A DNA stretch of 64,000 nt from Eutreptiella sp. 'Long Island Sound 2002' (GCA_964036045.1 OZ038378.1:179211754-179275753), one strand, 5' to 3'. Positions 37,801 through 50,022 are shown, counted from the stretch's first letter. Translations and numbers: made by a program. The notes: generated from the letters alone by a model not told the origin.

Positions 37801-40800
37801 GAGGCGGTAGGGGTTATGTAGCCACCTTGCCCACTTGTGGGCCACCTGTGATTGTGCCCCCCGCCCTCAAGCGGTGGGGACCCCCTAGGCGGTAGGGGTT
37901 ATGTAGCCACCTTGCCCACTTGTGGGCCACCTCTGATTCTGCTTCCCGCTCTGAAGCGGTGGGGACCCCCCAGGCGGTAGGGGTTATGTAGCCACCTTGC
38001 CCACTTGTGGGCCACCTCTGATTCTGCCCCCCGCTCTGAAGCGGTGAGGACCCTCGAGGCGGTAGGGGTTATGTAGCCACCTTGCCCACTTGTGGGCCAC
38101 CTCTGATTGTGCCCCCCGCTCTAAAGCGGTGAGGACCCTCGAGGCGGCAAGGGTTATGTAGCCACCTTGCCCATTTGTGGGCCACTTCTGAATTTGCCAC
38201 GTGTTGTGAAGCGGTGGGGACCCTCGAGGCGGTTGGGGTTATGTAGCCACCTTGCCCACTTGTGGGCCACCTCTGATTCTGCCCCCCGCTTTGAAGCGGT
38301 GAGGACCCTCGAGGCGGCAGGGGTTATGTAGCCACCTTGCCCATTTGTGGGCCACTTCTGATTCTGCCCCCCGCTTTGAAGCGGTGGGGATCCTCGAGGC
38401 GGTAGGGGTTATGTAGCCACCTTGCCCATTTGTGGGCCACCTCTGATTCTGCCCCCCGCTATGAAGCGGTGGGGACCCTCGAGGTGGTAGGGGTTATGTA
38501 GCCACCTTGCCCATTTGTGGGCCACCTCTGATTCTGCCCCCCGCTCTCAAGCGGTGGGGACCCCCCAGGCGGTAGGGGTTATGTAGCCACCTTGCCCACT
38601 TGTGGGCCACCTGTGATTGTGCCCCCCGCTCTGAAGTGGTGGGGACCCCCTAGGAGGCAGGGGTTATGTAGCCACCTTGCCCATTTGTGGGCCACTTGTG
38701 ATTCTGCCCCCTGCTGTGAAGCGGTGGGGACCCCCCAGGCGGTAGGGGTTATGTAGCCACCTTGCCCATTTGTGGGCCACCTCTGATTCTGCTTCCCGCT
38801 CTGAAGCGGTGGGGACCCCCTAGGCGGTAGGGGTTATGTAGCCACCTTGCCCACTTGTGGGCCACCTCTGATTCTGCCCCCCGCTCTGAAGCAGTGAGGA
38901 CCCTCGAGGCGGCAGGGGTTATGTAGCCACCTTGCCCACTTGTGGGCCACCTCTGATTCTGCCCCCTACTGTGAAGCGGTGGGGACCCCCAGGCGGTAGG
39001 GGTTATGTAGCCACCTTGCCCACTTGTGGGCCACCTGTGATTCTGCCCCCCGCTCTCAAGCGGTGGGGACCCGCTAGGCGGTAGGGGTTATGTAGCCACC
39101 TTGCCCACTTGTGGGCCACTTGTGATTGTGCCCCCCGCTCTAAAGCGGCGAGGCCCCTCGAGGCGGCAAGGGTTATGTAGCCACCTTGCCCATTTGTGGG
39201 CCACTTCTGATTCTGCCACGTGTTGTGAAGCGGTGGGGACCCTCGAGGCGGTTGGGGTTATGTAGCCACCTTGCCCACTTGTGGGCCACCTCTGATTGTG
39301 CCCCCCGCTTTGAAGCGGTGAGGACCCTCGAGGCGGCAGGGGTTATGTAGCCACCTTGCCCATTTGTGGGCCACTTGTGATTCTGCCCCCCGCTGTGAAG
39401 CGGTGGGGACCCCCCAGGCGGTAGGGGTTATGTAGCCACCTTGCCCATTTGTGGGCCACTTCTGATTCTGCCCCCTGCTTTGAAGCGGTGGGGACCCTCG
39501 AGGCGGTAGGGGTTATGTAGCCACCTTGCCCACTTGTGGGCCACCTCTGATTGTGCCCCCCGCTATGAAGCGGCGGGGACCCGCTAGGCGGTAGGGGTTA
39601 TGTAGCCACCTTGCCCACTTGTGGGCCACCTGTGATTCTGCCTTCGGCTGTGAAGCGGTGGGGACCCCCCAGGGGGTAGGGGTTATGTAGCCACCTTGCC
39701 CACTTGTGGGCCACCTCTGATTGTGCCCCCCGCTCTGAAGCGGTGAGGACCCTCGAGGCGGTAGGGGTTATGTAGCCACCTTGCCCACTTGTGGGCCACC
39801 TCTGATTGTGCCCCCCGCTCTCAAGCGGTGAGGACCCCCTAGGAGGCAGGGGTTATGTAGCCACCTTGCCCATTTCTGGGCCACTTGTGATTCTGCCCCC
39901 TGCTGTGAAGCGGTGAGGACCCTCGAGGCGGCAGGGGTTATGTAGCCACCTTGCCCATTTGTGGGCCACTTCTGATTCTGCCCCCTGCTCTGAAGCGGTG
40001 GGGACCCCCTAGGCGGTAGGGGTTATGTAGCCACCTTGCCCACTTGTGGGCCACCTCTGATTGTGCCCCCCGCTCTGAAGCAGTGAGGACCCTCGAGGCG
40101 GTAGGGGTTATGTAGCCACCTTGCCCATTTGTGGGCCAACTCTGATTCTGCCCCCTGCTTTGAAGCGGTGGGGACCCCCCAGGCGGTAGGGGTTATGTAG
40201 CCACCTTGCCCATTTGTGGGCCACTTCTGATTCTGCCCCCTGCTTTGAAGCGGTGGGGACCCCCCAGGCGGTAGGGGTTATGTAGCCACCTTGCCCACTT
40301 GTGGGCCACTTCTGATTCTGCCCCCTGCTCTGAAGCGGTGGGGACCCCCCAGGCGGTAGGGGTTATGTAGCCACCTTGCCCACTTGTGGGCCACCTCTGA
40401 TTCTGCCCCCTGCTCTGAAGCGGTGGGGACCCCCCAGGCGGTAGGGGTTATGTAGCCACCTTGCCCACTTGTGGGCCACCTCTGATTGTGCCCCCTTCTT
40501 TGAAGCGGTGGGAACCCCCAGGCGGTAGGGGTTATGTAGCCACCTTGCCCATTTGTGGGCCACCTCTGATTCTGCCCCCTGCTCTGAAGCGGTGGGGACC
40601 CCCCAGGCGGTAGGGGTTATGTAGCCACCTTGCCCACTTCTGGGCCACCTCTGATTCTGCCCCCCGCTCTCAAGCGGTGGGGACCCTCGAGGCGGTAGGG
40701 GTTATGTAGCCACCTTGCCCATTTGTGGGCCACTTCTGATTCTGCCCCCTGCTCTGAAGCGGTGGGGACCCCCCAGGCGGTAGGGGTTATGTAGCCACCT

Positions 40801-41645
40801 TGCCCACTTGTGGGCCACCTCTGATTGTGCCCCCTTCTTTGAAGCGGTGGGAACCCCCAGGCGGTAGGGGTTATGTAGCCACCTTGCCCATTTGTGGGCC
40901 ACTTCTGATTCTGCCCCCTGCTCTGAAGCGGTGGGGACCCCCCAGGCGGTAGGGGTTATGTAGCCACCTTGCCCACTTCTGGGCCACCTCTGATTCTGCC
41001 CCCCGCTCTCAAGCGGTGGGGACCCTCGAGGCGGTAGGGGTTATGTAGCCACCTTGCCCATTTGTGGGCCACTTCTGATTCTGCCCCCTGCTCTGAAGCG
41101 GTGGGGACCCCCCAGGCGGTAGGGGTTATGTAGCCACCTTGCCCATTTGTGGGCCACTTCTGATTTTGCCTTCTGCTCTGAAGCGGTGGGGACCCCCTAG
41201 GCGGTAGGGGTTATGTAGCCACCTTGCCCACTTGTGGGCCACCTCTGATTCTGCCCCCCGCTCTGAAGCGGTGGGGACCCCCCAGGCGGTAGGGGTTATG
41301 TAGCCACCTTGCCCACTTGTGGGCCACCTCTGATTGTGCCCCCCTGCTGTGAAGCGGTGGGGACCCCCTAGGCGGTAGGGGTTATGTAGCCACCTTGCCC
41401 ATTTGTGGGCCACTTCTGATTTTGCTTTCTGCTCTGAAGCGGTGGGGACCCCCTAGGCGCTAGGGGTTATGTAGCCACCTTGCCCACTTGTGGGCCACCT
41501 GTGATTCTGCCCCCTGCTCTGAAGCGGTGGGGACCCCCTAGGAGGCAGGGGTTATGTAGCCACCTTGCCCACTTGTGGGCCACTTATGATTCTGCCCCCC
41601 GCTCTCAAGCGGTGGGGACCCCCTAGGCGGTAGGGGTTATGTAGT
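28840..41645. repeat. 85-bp satellite array, about 150 copies
   Basis: The monomer runs from GCCACCTTGCCCACTTGTGG through GCCCCCCGCTCTGAAGCGG to GGCGGTAGGGGTTATGTA, 85 bp, head to tail. Each monomer holds two strong inverted repeats, CCCAC-TT-GTGGG and CCGCTT-TG-AAGCGG. Higher-order duplication is visible: a TGTAGACACC variant recurs at 33991 and 35265 (1274 bp, 15 monomers) and a GCCACGTGTTGTG variant at 38196 and 39215 (1019 bp, 12 monomers). Truncated monomers occur near 29420, 29622 and 33038. Diverged units reach left to about 28740. The array ends abruptly at TTATGTAG|TTGTGAACTG. There are no unique spacers, and the reading frames inside it are repeat artefacts. Confidence 0.97.
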
Positions 41646-41649
41646 TGTG

Positions 41650-42280
41650 AACTGCATGTACGGCCATGGCTCTTTGGCATGCAACTGGCTATGGTGTGCA
41701 TGTCAACGTATGGGCCAGTTTACAGCGTCTGCACCCACCAACCAAAGCCCATTTGGCTGTGGAGCGCTATGCACTGTGAGCCAGTGGTGGCACACAGTTC
41801 AGCCATAGTGATCAACACCCGGGAGCCTTGCATCTCAAGACATCCGTTCTTGCATTATATGCTCATTTTCTGCAGCAGGTGGTCAACATGGGCGGACCAG
41901 GGTGCACACAGGGAGGGATGCAGGTTTTGTATTTGTTTGCGGCTCAAGGTGGTCATGTCCAAAATTCCACAGCATTGTAGCACTTCTCCACAAGGAAGGC
42001 GTCTTGTGCATCATTCAACGTGCACGGAATTTTTTTGTTCCGGTGTATATGTCTTGGACAGTGTACACGAAAGCTAATTACCCTTACTCTGCGGCGCACC
42101 TGCGGCGCCCCTATGGGCATCTTTGATTTGCTCTTGCTTCTCAAGAGAGTCATCTTTGGGCACCGACACTAGGACATTCGGGAAAAGATGTTGCCAATTG
42201 TTGTGAAGTAGGGAGGTGCGAACCACAGACACGACCTAGTGCGATTTGCGGCACGGATGCGGAGCATGCGATGGTGTAGG
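41650..42280. other. Spacer right of the satellite
   Basis: No gene recognised. Unique sequence resumes immediately after the last monomer. Confidence 0.4.
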
Positions 42281-42480
42281 TGATACGAGGAAATGCTAGC
42301 ACGCCCAGCCACGTCCCTGTGCGAGGGCTTGAGCCTAGGTACCAAAGGAGTGCGGATACACATGGCAGTTGGAGAGGATGTTCGCCTGAGTTCAGTGTAC
42401 ACACATCTGGGCACATCAGATGCATCAAACAACGGACTAGGTAGTAAAATACAGGGGGAAGTGGTTGGTGGTGCATAGGG
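42280..42480 (+). pseudogene. Decayed non-LTR retrotransposon reverse-transcriptase fragment
   Basis: The frame reads GTKGVRIHMAVGEDVRL and then VYTHLGTSDASNNGLGSKI. This resembles the part of LINE reverse transcriptases after the YADD box, where a VY(R/K)HLG-type strand follows the thumb entrance. Stops then interrupt the frame, with scattered protein-like pieces to about 42950. No YADD is left in front of it. Identification rests on a short match. Confidence 0.35.
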
Positions 42481-42960
42481 TCTAGATGAATAGGGAGAGA
42501 AGCCCGGGGGCACAACAATATCCCAGGCACAAGAAGTGAAAAGGGCAGAGAATGAAGAGATACAGAGATGCGTAAAACCTTGGACAGATCAAATACTGCA
42601 CGGAGTCCACCAAAGAGGGCAGAGAGGGTATGGAGGCACAGGGTAGATCGGATGGAATCACCATATCCAAAGCCGGATTAGAGGACCAAAGTCATGGTGG
42701 AGGGTACACAAAAGACACAAGAAGCGAGGAAGGGAATTGAAGGCGCAATTCATTATCCAAAAGAGGCACAGGTGACAAGAACTGCTGCAGGCATGGATCA
42801 TGAGATGAAACTCATCAGCGGAGCGGATGGCACACACAACACACACAAAGCAGCCCTATGGCTGCTGCCCACCTTATAGCTGGCACGCTTCGCTGGGCAA
42901 TGGAGCCATGGGCTGGTGACAAGGAGAAAATGTTCCTTGTGCACCTGGGAGGTTCTGTTT

Positions 42961-43468
42961 CTACACAGGAGGGGTGGCGTGGGAAGGGGGCTGGGGGGGC
43001 TGAGGGGTGACACCCTCAGTTACGGGGTGGACCAGCCAGTGCTGAGCTAGGGCCGCTCTCTCCTGCAGGGGACCACCCTGGAGCGTCAGCGTTTGATCGT
43101 CATGATGTATGATGCGCACATACACACACAAACACGCCCAAAACACACACAAACACAGGTGATGAGAAGTGCACATGAGCGACGGATGTGGTGGTTCTGG
43201 AGATCTCTGTACTGGGCTGCCACACCTGCAAGTCCTGGCCATGCCAAATGACGGGACCGTTGTCTAGAGGACCAGCACGTTCATGTTCAAACGTCCAGGG
43301 AGCTGCCGGACTCCCGTATACCTGGACCTCGGCAGAGCAGTGGCCGACCAGTAATTGCAGTTGGTAGGCTGCCAGTGGGAATTGGCCATCAATTTCCGTT
43401 GGTTGACCTGGACTGCCAGTGGTGAAGCGCCGACTGCTCCTCAAGTGCAATCCTGCTACGTAATTCAT
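42961..43468 (-). CDS. Probable two-exon gene of unknown function, divergent from the 43579 gene
   Basis: On the minus strand exon 1 (43468-43157) starts with ATG and encodes 104 residues (MNYVAGLHLRS to VAHVHFSSP). A GT donor at 43156 and an acceptor CTCCAG ending at 43078 join it in phase 0 to exon 2 (43077-42961). Exon 2 encodes 38 residues ending PSHATPPV and a TAG stop, so the protein would have 142 residues. The middle (QFPLAAYQLQLLVGHCSAE, WTFEHERAG, WHGQDLQVW) has natural composition with regular Trp and aromatic residues. No family is recognised. The start could instead be an internal exon. The start codon lies 110 bp from the ATG of the rightward gene, which would make a shared promoter. 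Confidence 0.4.
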
Positions 43469-43578
43469 TAGGCTGTCCTTAGTCAGGCATTCCGAGCCTT
43501 AGACTGGTCAGGCGGTTGTATGCCACGCAACGATGCAGCTTGTTCACTGATACCTTTTGACAGTGCCCTCTATTCAGA

Positions 43579-46500
43579 ATGGTGAAGAAGAAGGGAGGGA
43601 AAGCGAAAGCGGCAAATTACGATGAGGAAGAGGAGGAAGTGAAGAAGGATCCCAAGCCCGTCGTCGTGAAAGTACACCGCACGGTGGGGGCTCGACCGGA
43701 GGACAAGTGGGATTTGATCCAAGACCTTGACAAAGATGCTGTGCTATGGCTCAACAAGCATTTCTTTGGCTTCAGGTTTGATGTCATGCACTGAAGGGGA
43801 AGTTGTTCTGCCCCTGCACTCTGCCCCTCCCTGCTGTCTATGTATATTCCTCCCCCCCCCTCTCTGTGCCCTTGTGTCTGTGTGTGTGTGTGTGTGTGAA
43901 TTGCCACAATGGGAAGGGCTAGACTGCTCCACGCTGCAAATCAGCAATCACCACGCTCCAGCTGTCACAGAAATGCGCAGCTTCTTGTTGTTTGCAGCCT
44001 GCCGAGGCAATCCCACTCAAACAACCGCTTGCTGCTCTGTTTGTCCGCTTTACGTGCACACGCGCGCGTGTGCGTATGTTTATATGGCAGGGGCGGTGCT
44101 TACAACGCCTGGACTTCGCTAACAATTTGCTTGTGCCCAACAGGTACGCTGAGGGACCATCCTGAGGAATGCTGGGCTGCTGACCTTCTCGGTCCCTCTG
44201 TACAGCAAGGGGCCTGGGGTGGTGTCCGACGTGCCTTTTGTTTGCCACTGCACCTGACGATTTGCCGAACACTCAGGCTGTTTTGACACGTGCTTGTTTG
44301 TCGTATGTCGAGCGTTTGTCGACTGTGTGTATTTGTGGTTATGTGTGTGTCTGTATATTGGTTCACGGTTGTGTGTATGTGTGTTTGTGTGTGTGTGTGT
44401 GTGTGTTGGCGCAGAGTGTCCAAGACGTTCTGCAAGGATCTGGGAGGTAAAATTCTACTGCCTTTGGCAAGTTCACCTCAGGGTGTTCTGGTCCTGCCAG
44501 CGCACCACAAAGTGGCCCTTGTGTTTTGCCTGCACATCTTTGGGCTGAGAAAGCCTGCAAATAGGGGGCGCACCGTGCGGTGTGCCCGCGCTGTACGAAA
44601 AGAAGGCCATCTTCGACCCGTCTTCCCCAATGGCCAAGGTGACTGTGGTAATTACTGTGTTCCAATACACAGGACTGCTCAGATTCTTACTCAGTCCCAA
44701 AAATCAGACAAGTGAGTTAAACCAACCAATGCTTCACATTGAAAATACCAGATTGCAGTCTGAATCTGCCATTTTTGCATTGTGGATGTATGCTTTCCTG
44801 GTGGTGGGTGGTTTTCAGGGTGGTCACAAGAAAGCTAACTTACTGTTGGGCGCTGTGCAGAAACGCCCCCATAGCCCCTGCACAGGCCCATGGACACCAA
44901 TAGGTGGGCCCAATTGGTGCAACATGGCTCCCCGTGGATTTTAGATGACAATGGGAGCCATTGGGAAAAGATGAACCAATCCCCCCCCCCCCCCCGGGGT
45001 GGTTTCCAGAGGTCACCCAAAAATTGCAAGTTTTGCGCCAATCCATGCCGGCCTGAAATTGCTAAGGGACATACTCCCCTGTGACGATGGTGCGCCCTGC
45101 GAGAGGCACTCAGATACCAAGGCCTGAACAGGGCGTCTGCATTTGTGTGCCCTCTCTCCCCATGTCCGCTCACATACTCTGACATTTCGGTAATTTGAAC
45201 CAGTACCTCCTGCTTGCCAAATTGCACACTGGTTTGGGATTTCATCTATGCTGTTTGTCCATATATGCAATTTTTGGGAAGTGAGAGGGGGACGGGTGTC
45301 TCTTGGGCTCATGGGCGTTGTTTCTGCCCCGTGGTGTCCCCCTTGACGCCCCATCCCTCCATCTCTGGGGTCTCTCCACATTTCATGGTGCAGCAACGTG
45401 GTGAAGTGTGACTCGGTACCTGTCAATGGCACCACTGGCCACAAAACGGACACAAAAAGCAGACGCTTGCCAGGCCCTCCACTGCATGTTCAAGCTGCCC
45501 CCCCGCTTTGCAACAGGTAGCCGTGGCACATAGCACGTGGCCTACTCGGTGAGCCTTCGGCACTGGGGAAAAAGAAGAGAAGGGGGTTGTCAATGGTTTT
45601 GCCATAAAGGTTGATGGCGGCAATAGTGCCCCCGAAGGTTTGGGGTTCGAGGCATACCCTGCACGCATCCCGAAGAGCGAGCCACAAATCTGGGCTCACT
45701 GCAATGGGGTATGTACTTACTCATCACCCCCAAGTAAAGCACAGTGGGCAGTGCGCACGCCATCCCTGAGGCCCAGAAAGCAATGGTATGAGAACTAGTT
45801 ACTGGTGACGGTTGGCGAATGACCCACAGCAGTCGTTGGTACTCTGACAGTCGTATCTCTTGGTGGGTGTATATTAGCCGGAATCTGTGATTTGTTTTAG
45901 GGGCACGGGAGGGGACAAATTTAGAGGGCGAAATATTGATGTGGACAAATTTGGAACCCCCCCCCCCCTCCTCCCAAATATTTCCTTAAGGATGCTGTGT
46001 GCCAAAATGTGTGCACAGGAAATAACAGCAACCATCCAGAACCCACCAGGCAACAGCATCAGCCATCCAGAGCCCACTAGGAAGCAACAGCATGGGACTT
46101 TGTACCAAAATTTCCCTTCATTTCTAAGGAGGAGTACCAAATCTCCCCCCCCCCCCCCGCCCTAACCCCCCCCCCCCAACCCCAACCCCCGCCCCCCTCA
46201 AATTCTTCACCCCCCGGTAAGAGGCGGGGCCTGTGGGCGGGATAGGGGTGCAGGGAGCATGGGGGGGGAGGGTAAGGGAGGGAGGGGTCCAGGGGTGGGT
46301 GGGGGATTTGGATTTGGATTTGGGGGCCGATCCTAAGGCTTGCAGGACGCCTGGGGAGGAGCACGATGGCTTCCCCGACGACTCTGCATATCGGCCGGCC
46401 TTTGGGTGGGTGGGGGGTATGGAAGGAGCTGTCGGTGCATGGACAGGGCAGAGAGGCATCAGTTGAGGGGTGGGGGTGGGGGTTTTGAAGAGGTTGGGTG

Positions 46501-46865
46501 TGGGGTTAGAGAGACAGGCACGGGGGAGGTGGGTGAGGGTTTGCTCTGACCCGGTCTCGCCTCCTGCCTTTATGGCTCACCCCCTGATCCTCCTCAGGCT
46601 GGCTGCAAGAAGGATATCTGCGGCGCAGGCGCTCAGACCGACCAAGGTTGCGAAGCCCGCGTCCGTGTTCGTGACATCAAACCAGCGAATGGAACTCATC
46701 AAGCGCCGGGCTGTCAAGAAAAGGGACAAGAAGCAGTCGCAGCTCCGTGAGAAGCTCCGGGCAAAGAGGGACCGGCGTGACCGCGAGCTGGCTGCTGAAT
46801 ACGGGGATTCGAGCGAAGTGAGAATTGTGCCGGAGCGCACTGAACCCAAGGCTGAAATGGAATAG
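43579..46865 (+). CDS. Probable multi-exon gene for a small basic protein of unknown function
   Basis: Exon 1 (43579-43775) starts with ATG and encodes a Lys-rich then acidic N-terminus (MVKKKGGKAKAANYDEEEEE) followed by WDLIQDLDKDAVLWLNKHFFGF. Exons 44415-44446 (VSKTFCKDLG) and 44565-44638 (GVPALYEKKAIFDPSSPMAK) follow by GT-AG joins in phases 2, 1 and 0. A likely last exon (46598-46865) encodes a highly basic helix (RMELIKRRAVKKRDKKQ, REKLRAKRDRRDRELAAEY) to a stop. That frame needs a phase-2 entry, so at least one exon between 44638 and 46598 is missing from this model, or the last exon belongs to another gene. The role is unknown; the ends look coiled-coil or nucleic-acid binding. Confidence 0.45.
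44322..44407. repeat. TG-rich microsatellite
   Basis: GTGTGT/TTTGTG runs end just before the GCAG acceptor of the exon at 44415 and could serve as its polypyrimidine-like tract. A shorter (TG)n lies at about 43879-43898. Confidence 0.8.
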
Positions 46866-49305
46866 TGGCCATTGCGCGGTGGGGGCGCGGTCTAAATGGC
46901 GGTGCGGTGCGGTGCGGTGCTGTCCTCGAATGCCATTTTGTTCCGCTGAGGGCACCCGAAGTTTTTTATGCGGCAGAATTCCGGTGGACCGCCGGCGGTT
47001 GGCGGTGAAGCGAAGGCAGGTGATGGTAACTGACGCCGGTTGGCGTGTAGCCGACAGCTGGTCGAATGTATGCTCTGTGGAGGTCACCCCGTGGATAAGG
47101 GGAGCCTTTGACCCTCGATGGGGGAGCGGGAGACACAAGTTCAGGGACGAACTTCGGAGCACTGGCTCCTCTTGTGCCGTGGCCGACGGGGACTACCCCG
47201 GGGGCGATGACAGCTTGGGAGCCGGATGGGGGGCTGAGGCAGACGAAGGAAGTGGGATGTGAAGGGACGAGGGGGTGGAGGAGGTAAGGCACACACGGGG
47301 TCTCCGTTGCAGTGAGGCTACATGCGCTGTGCCAAAGACAACGACACTTGCGCAGGGAGGATGGGCCGTGGCCTGTCTCGTGGACCACTTTGCAGACGTC
47401 ACCAGCGATCGGACTGCTTTCCTGACGTACCGGGGCCGGTGAGGAGGGAACGGGGCTTGGGGACGTGTATGTGAGGAACATACCATCCTTTATAGACCCC
47501 ACATTTGTCCAAACACACCCTGCATCTGAGCAACACAAAGGCGTTGCTTCCGTCCATTCCATTTTTGCACCACGTAGTTTGATGGTGCATTTTGTGACGA
47601 GTGGGAGATTTCACTTTTTGTGTTATGTGATGCTTTGCAATTGAGTTGCAAGATGGCCGAAATTTGCAGCAGCCATGTGCATTGCAAACACGGAGACTGC
47701 TGTGTACAGTGGAACACCGGACTCTGATGGACACCATGTTCACTCTAGGGATCGCCGCAATGTGTGATGTGGTAGCGTGAGCGAGAGGTGGAGGGAGGGA
47801 CGGGCAGGGAGGGATTGAGGTGGGAAGGGGGGCAGGAGGGAAGGAGGGCGTGACAGAGCGAGGCAGGGCCCAACTGTGGGGATCTTCCTCCTCTTCGAAT
47901 GGGTTTGCAGATGGGCCGCACACCACCTCCACTTGCTGCATGCTGTATTTGCTGCATGCGTGAGCATACTTGTGGAATTGACATGTCCCATTGATTTGAT
48001 GGTTCTGTTCTTTCCAAGAGCCGCTATGCGGGCGTGGAAGTCATAAGCCCAAGGCTGTGTACAGAGTAGATTGGATGCTCATTCTGTACTGCTGTGTGAT
48101 TTTCACCTGCACCTTTTGACCCCTGGATGCTATTTTGGTGGTCGGTGATTTTTCTGTGGGTTCCAGTAAAAGCATCCCAATGACTAGCGCTGCACGTGCT
48201 GTGTGCACGCTGTGCAGAAACTCCCCCATACAGAGTTGAACCTTCTGCAATGCTGTTCTTGTGCAATATTCTTCCTATTTTGTTTCCCTTTACCGCTGCA
48301 TTGACAAAGTGTTGTTCGGGTTTCTTGCAAGGCTGCCTTTTGTGCGCATTTTTGGTGGGGTATCATTCTACACGAAGCCCTTTGCATACCATCCAACCCC
48401 AGAGGGGGCTGCAAATTCACATCTTTCGGTCAGGCACACTGCTGCCAAGCCTTGCCTTAGGCAAACAATGGTAGTGAGGTCTGGTCATCTTATGCTGGGG
48501 ATGGACATTTGCGCGACACACTGTGGTCCTTTGCAATGCGATCTTTGTCTCCGCAACGGTCTTTTACAGGGATTGTATTGTCACGTCAAACACAACAAAT
48601 GGCACCAGGCCTCCATCACAAAGCGGCCGAAGTGAGCGTGGCAGGAGCTTGGTGTTGCGAAAACTTGCCTTGTTGGATGGTGCTAGGGCAAGAACCCTGA
48701 ACCCTGAACTCTGAACTCTCACCCTCAACATTTCGGAACTGCCGCGAACGATGATTTTCACTGCATAACAATATCGTGCTTGTATCATCTGCAACTGAGT
48801 CCTGTGTAGCCTTTGCAGTGCTGTGCCAGTCCAAAGCCTTTGTGATTGATGCCTGTGGATCTGTGGTACCCCACAGGGTGGCAGTTACCTCCCCCCTCCC
48901 CCCCTGGATGAATGTCTGCCAGCGCTGTGCCACTATCAAACAGCACAAGGTCGCACAAAAATATGGCACTGAACAGTTGGTGCATTACACGCTATCCCAG
49001 TGCGCCCCCTCGCAATCTGCCACTGCTGACCATTCGCCCCTAACAAACAGCTTCTTGGCTTGCTTTGTGCCAGGGCGGCCAAACTTGGGTGGCCTATGGC
49101 TGCCACTGTGTGTTCATGCGGAACCTGATTCCATTCTACTATTTTCTTTTCTTGTGGACCCCCAAACCAATGGTGGCGGTCCCGAAATACCACTACGCAA
49201 CTTGCATAATGACCTCACGGCATGACCTATTTTCTGCACAGTTTTTGGTCTACGAAGACCCTTAGCGTCACTCGATTGTGCTCTTCTGTTGATTGTGCCC
49301 AACCC
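46866..49305. other. Intergenic stretch with no convincing gene
   Basis: Several frames of 80-150 codons exist on both strands (for example 48261-48635 and 48776-49225 on plus), some with clustered Cys and His, but none has a recognisable domain or consistent splice partners. A copy of the dispersed CGCTGTGCAGAAAC motif lies at 48208-48230. Confidence 0.45.
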
Positions 49306-49309
49306 AGTA

Positions 49310-49786
49310 CCCCCCCCCCCCTCTTGTCCTTCCCCACCCCTTATCCTTCCCCGGGGGGGGGGGGGGGCGTCACTTGGTCAACCCAAAATTTTCGTTGCGG
49401 CTCACTGTGTTGTTGTGACTGTGCTGTGGGGCACTGCCACTTGTATCCCTTGTACTCATGGCAGGACGTTTTGCTCACTTTCGCTGAAATGGAACTTGGT
49501 AGCACAACCATGTTCCCCCCTGGGACCAATGTAATATTCATCCGCTCCACGGGCATGTGCAAGAGTTCAAGGTCAAGTGGAGCAGGACCAAGAATTTTTA
49601 CACCAAGCCGGTCAAGGAGTAGGTCTCCGTACATCGGCAGCCCTTTGAACGCATCTTATGCTGAATTCTTTTGTTTTATGCTGCATATTTCTGTGCCTGC
49701 AAATGTTGTGGACGGTGGCAACCGTCCCCCAGGGGGTGGTGGGGGACCGTCTTCCCTGGGGTGGGGAAGGATAAGGGGGGGAGGGG
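49310..49786. mobile_element. MITE-like terminal-inverted-repeat element, copy 2
   Basis: This copy matches the element at 5344-5853 over its full length and in the same orientation, with substitutions, small indels and a 17-bp length difference within the exon-like segment. Its ends are inverted repeats (C run, TTGTCCTTCCCCACCCC against GGGGTGGGGAAGGATAA) and TA flanks both sides (49308-49309 and 49787-49788). Confidence 0.7.
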
Positions 49787-49837
49787 TAGTAATGTCACCA
49801 TCCCCCCCCCCCCCACCTGAGTGCTGTCGGAAATGCA

Positions 49838-50022
49838 TTGTACGACGCGTCGGGGCGTCGTACAAGGCGTCGGGGCCCGACGCGTCGGGAGCGTACGACG
49901 CGTCGTACAGTGTCGTACAAGGCGTCGGGGCCCGACGCGTCGGGGATGTACGACGCGTCGTACAGTGTCGTACAAGGTGTCGTACAGCACCAACACCGTA
50001 CGACACAGTACGACATAGTACG
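49838..50022. repeat. Palindrome cluster 1 (TACGACGCGTCGTA units)
   Basis: Units of about 55 bp combine the perfect palindrome TACGACGCGTCGTA, the near-palindrome GTCGGGGCCCGAC and CGACGCGTCG. The cluster ends with three spaced TACGAC copies. It begins about 50 bp after MITE copy 2. Confidence 0.85.

Noticed and set aside
29071-41413. Many 66-130 codon minus-strand frames reading AHKWARWLHNPYRL
   Set aside because: All are three-monomer read-throughs of the 85-bp satellite, whose period is not a multiple of three.
28840-41645. CRISPR-like regular array
   Set aside because: Monomers are contiguous and vary throughout; there are no unique spacers between constant repeats, and the surroundings are eukaryotic genes.
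44144-44286. Second exon of the 43579 gene after AACAG at 44143
   Set aside because: In the required phase it stops after six codons; the exon at 44415 fits the phase better.
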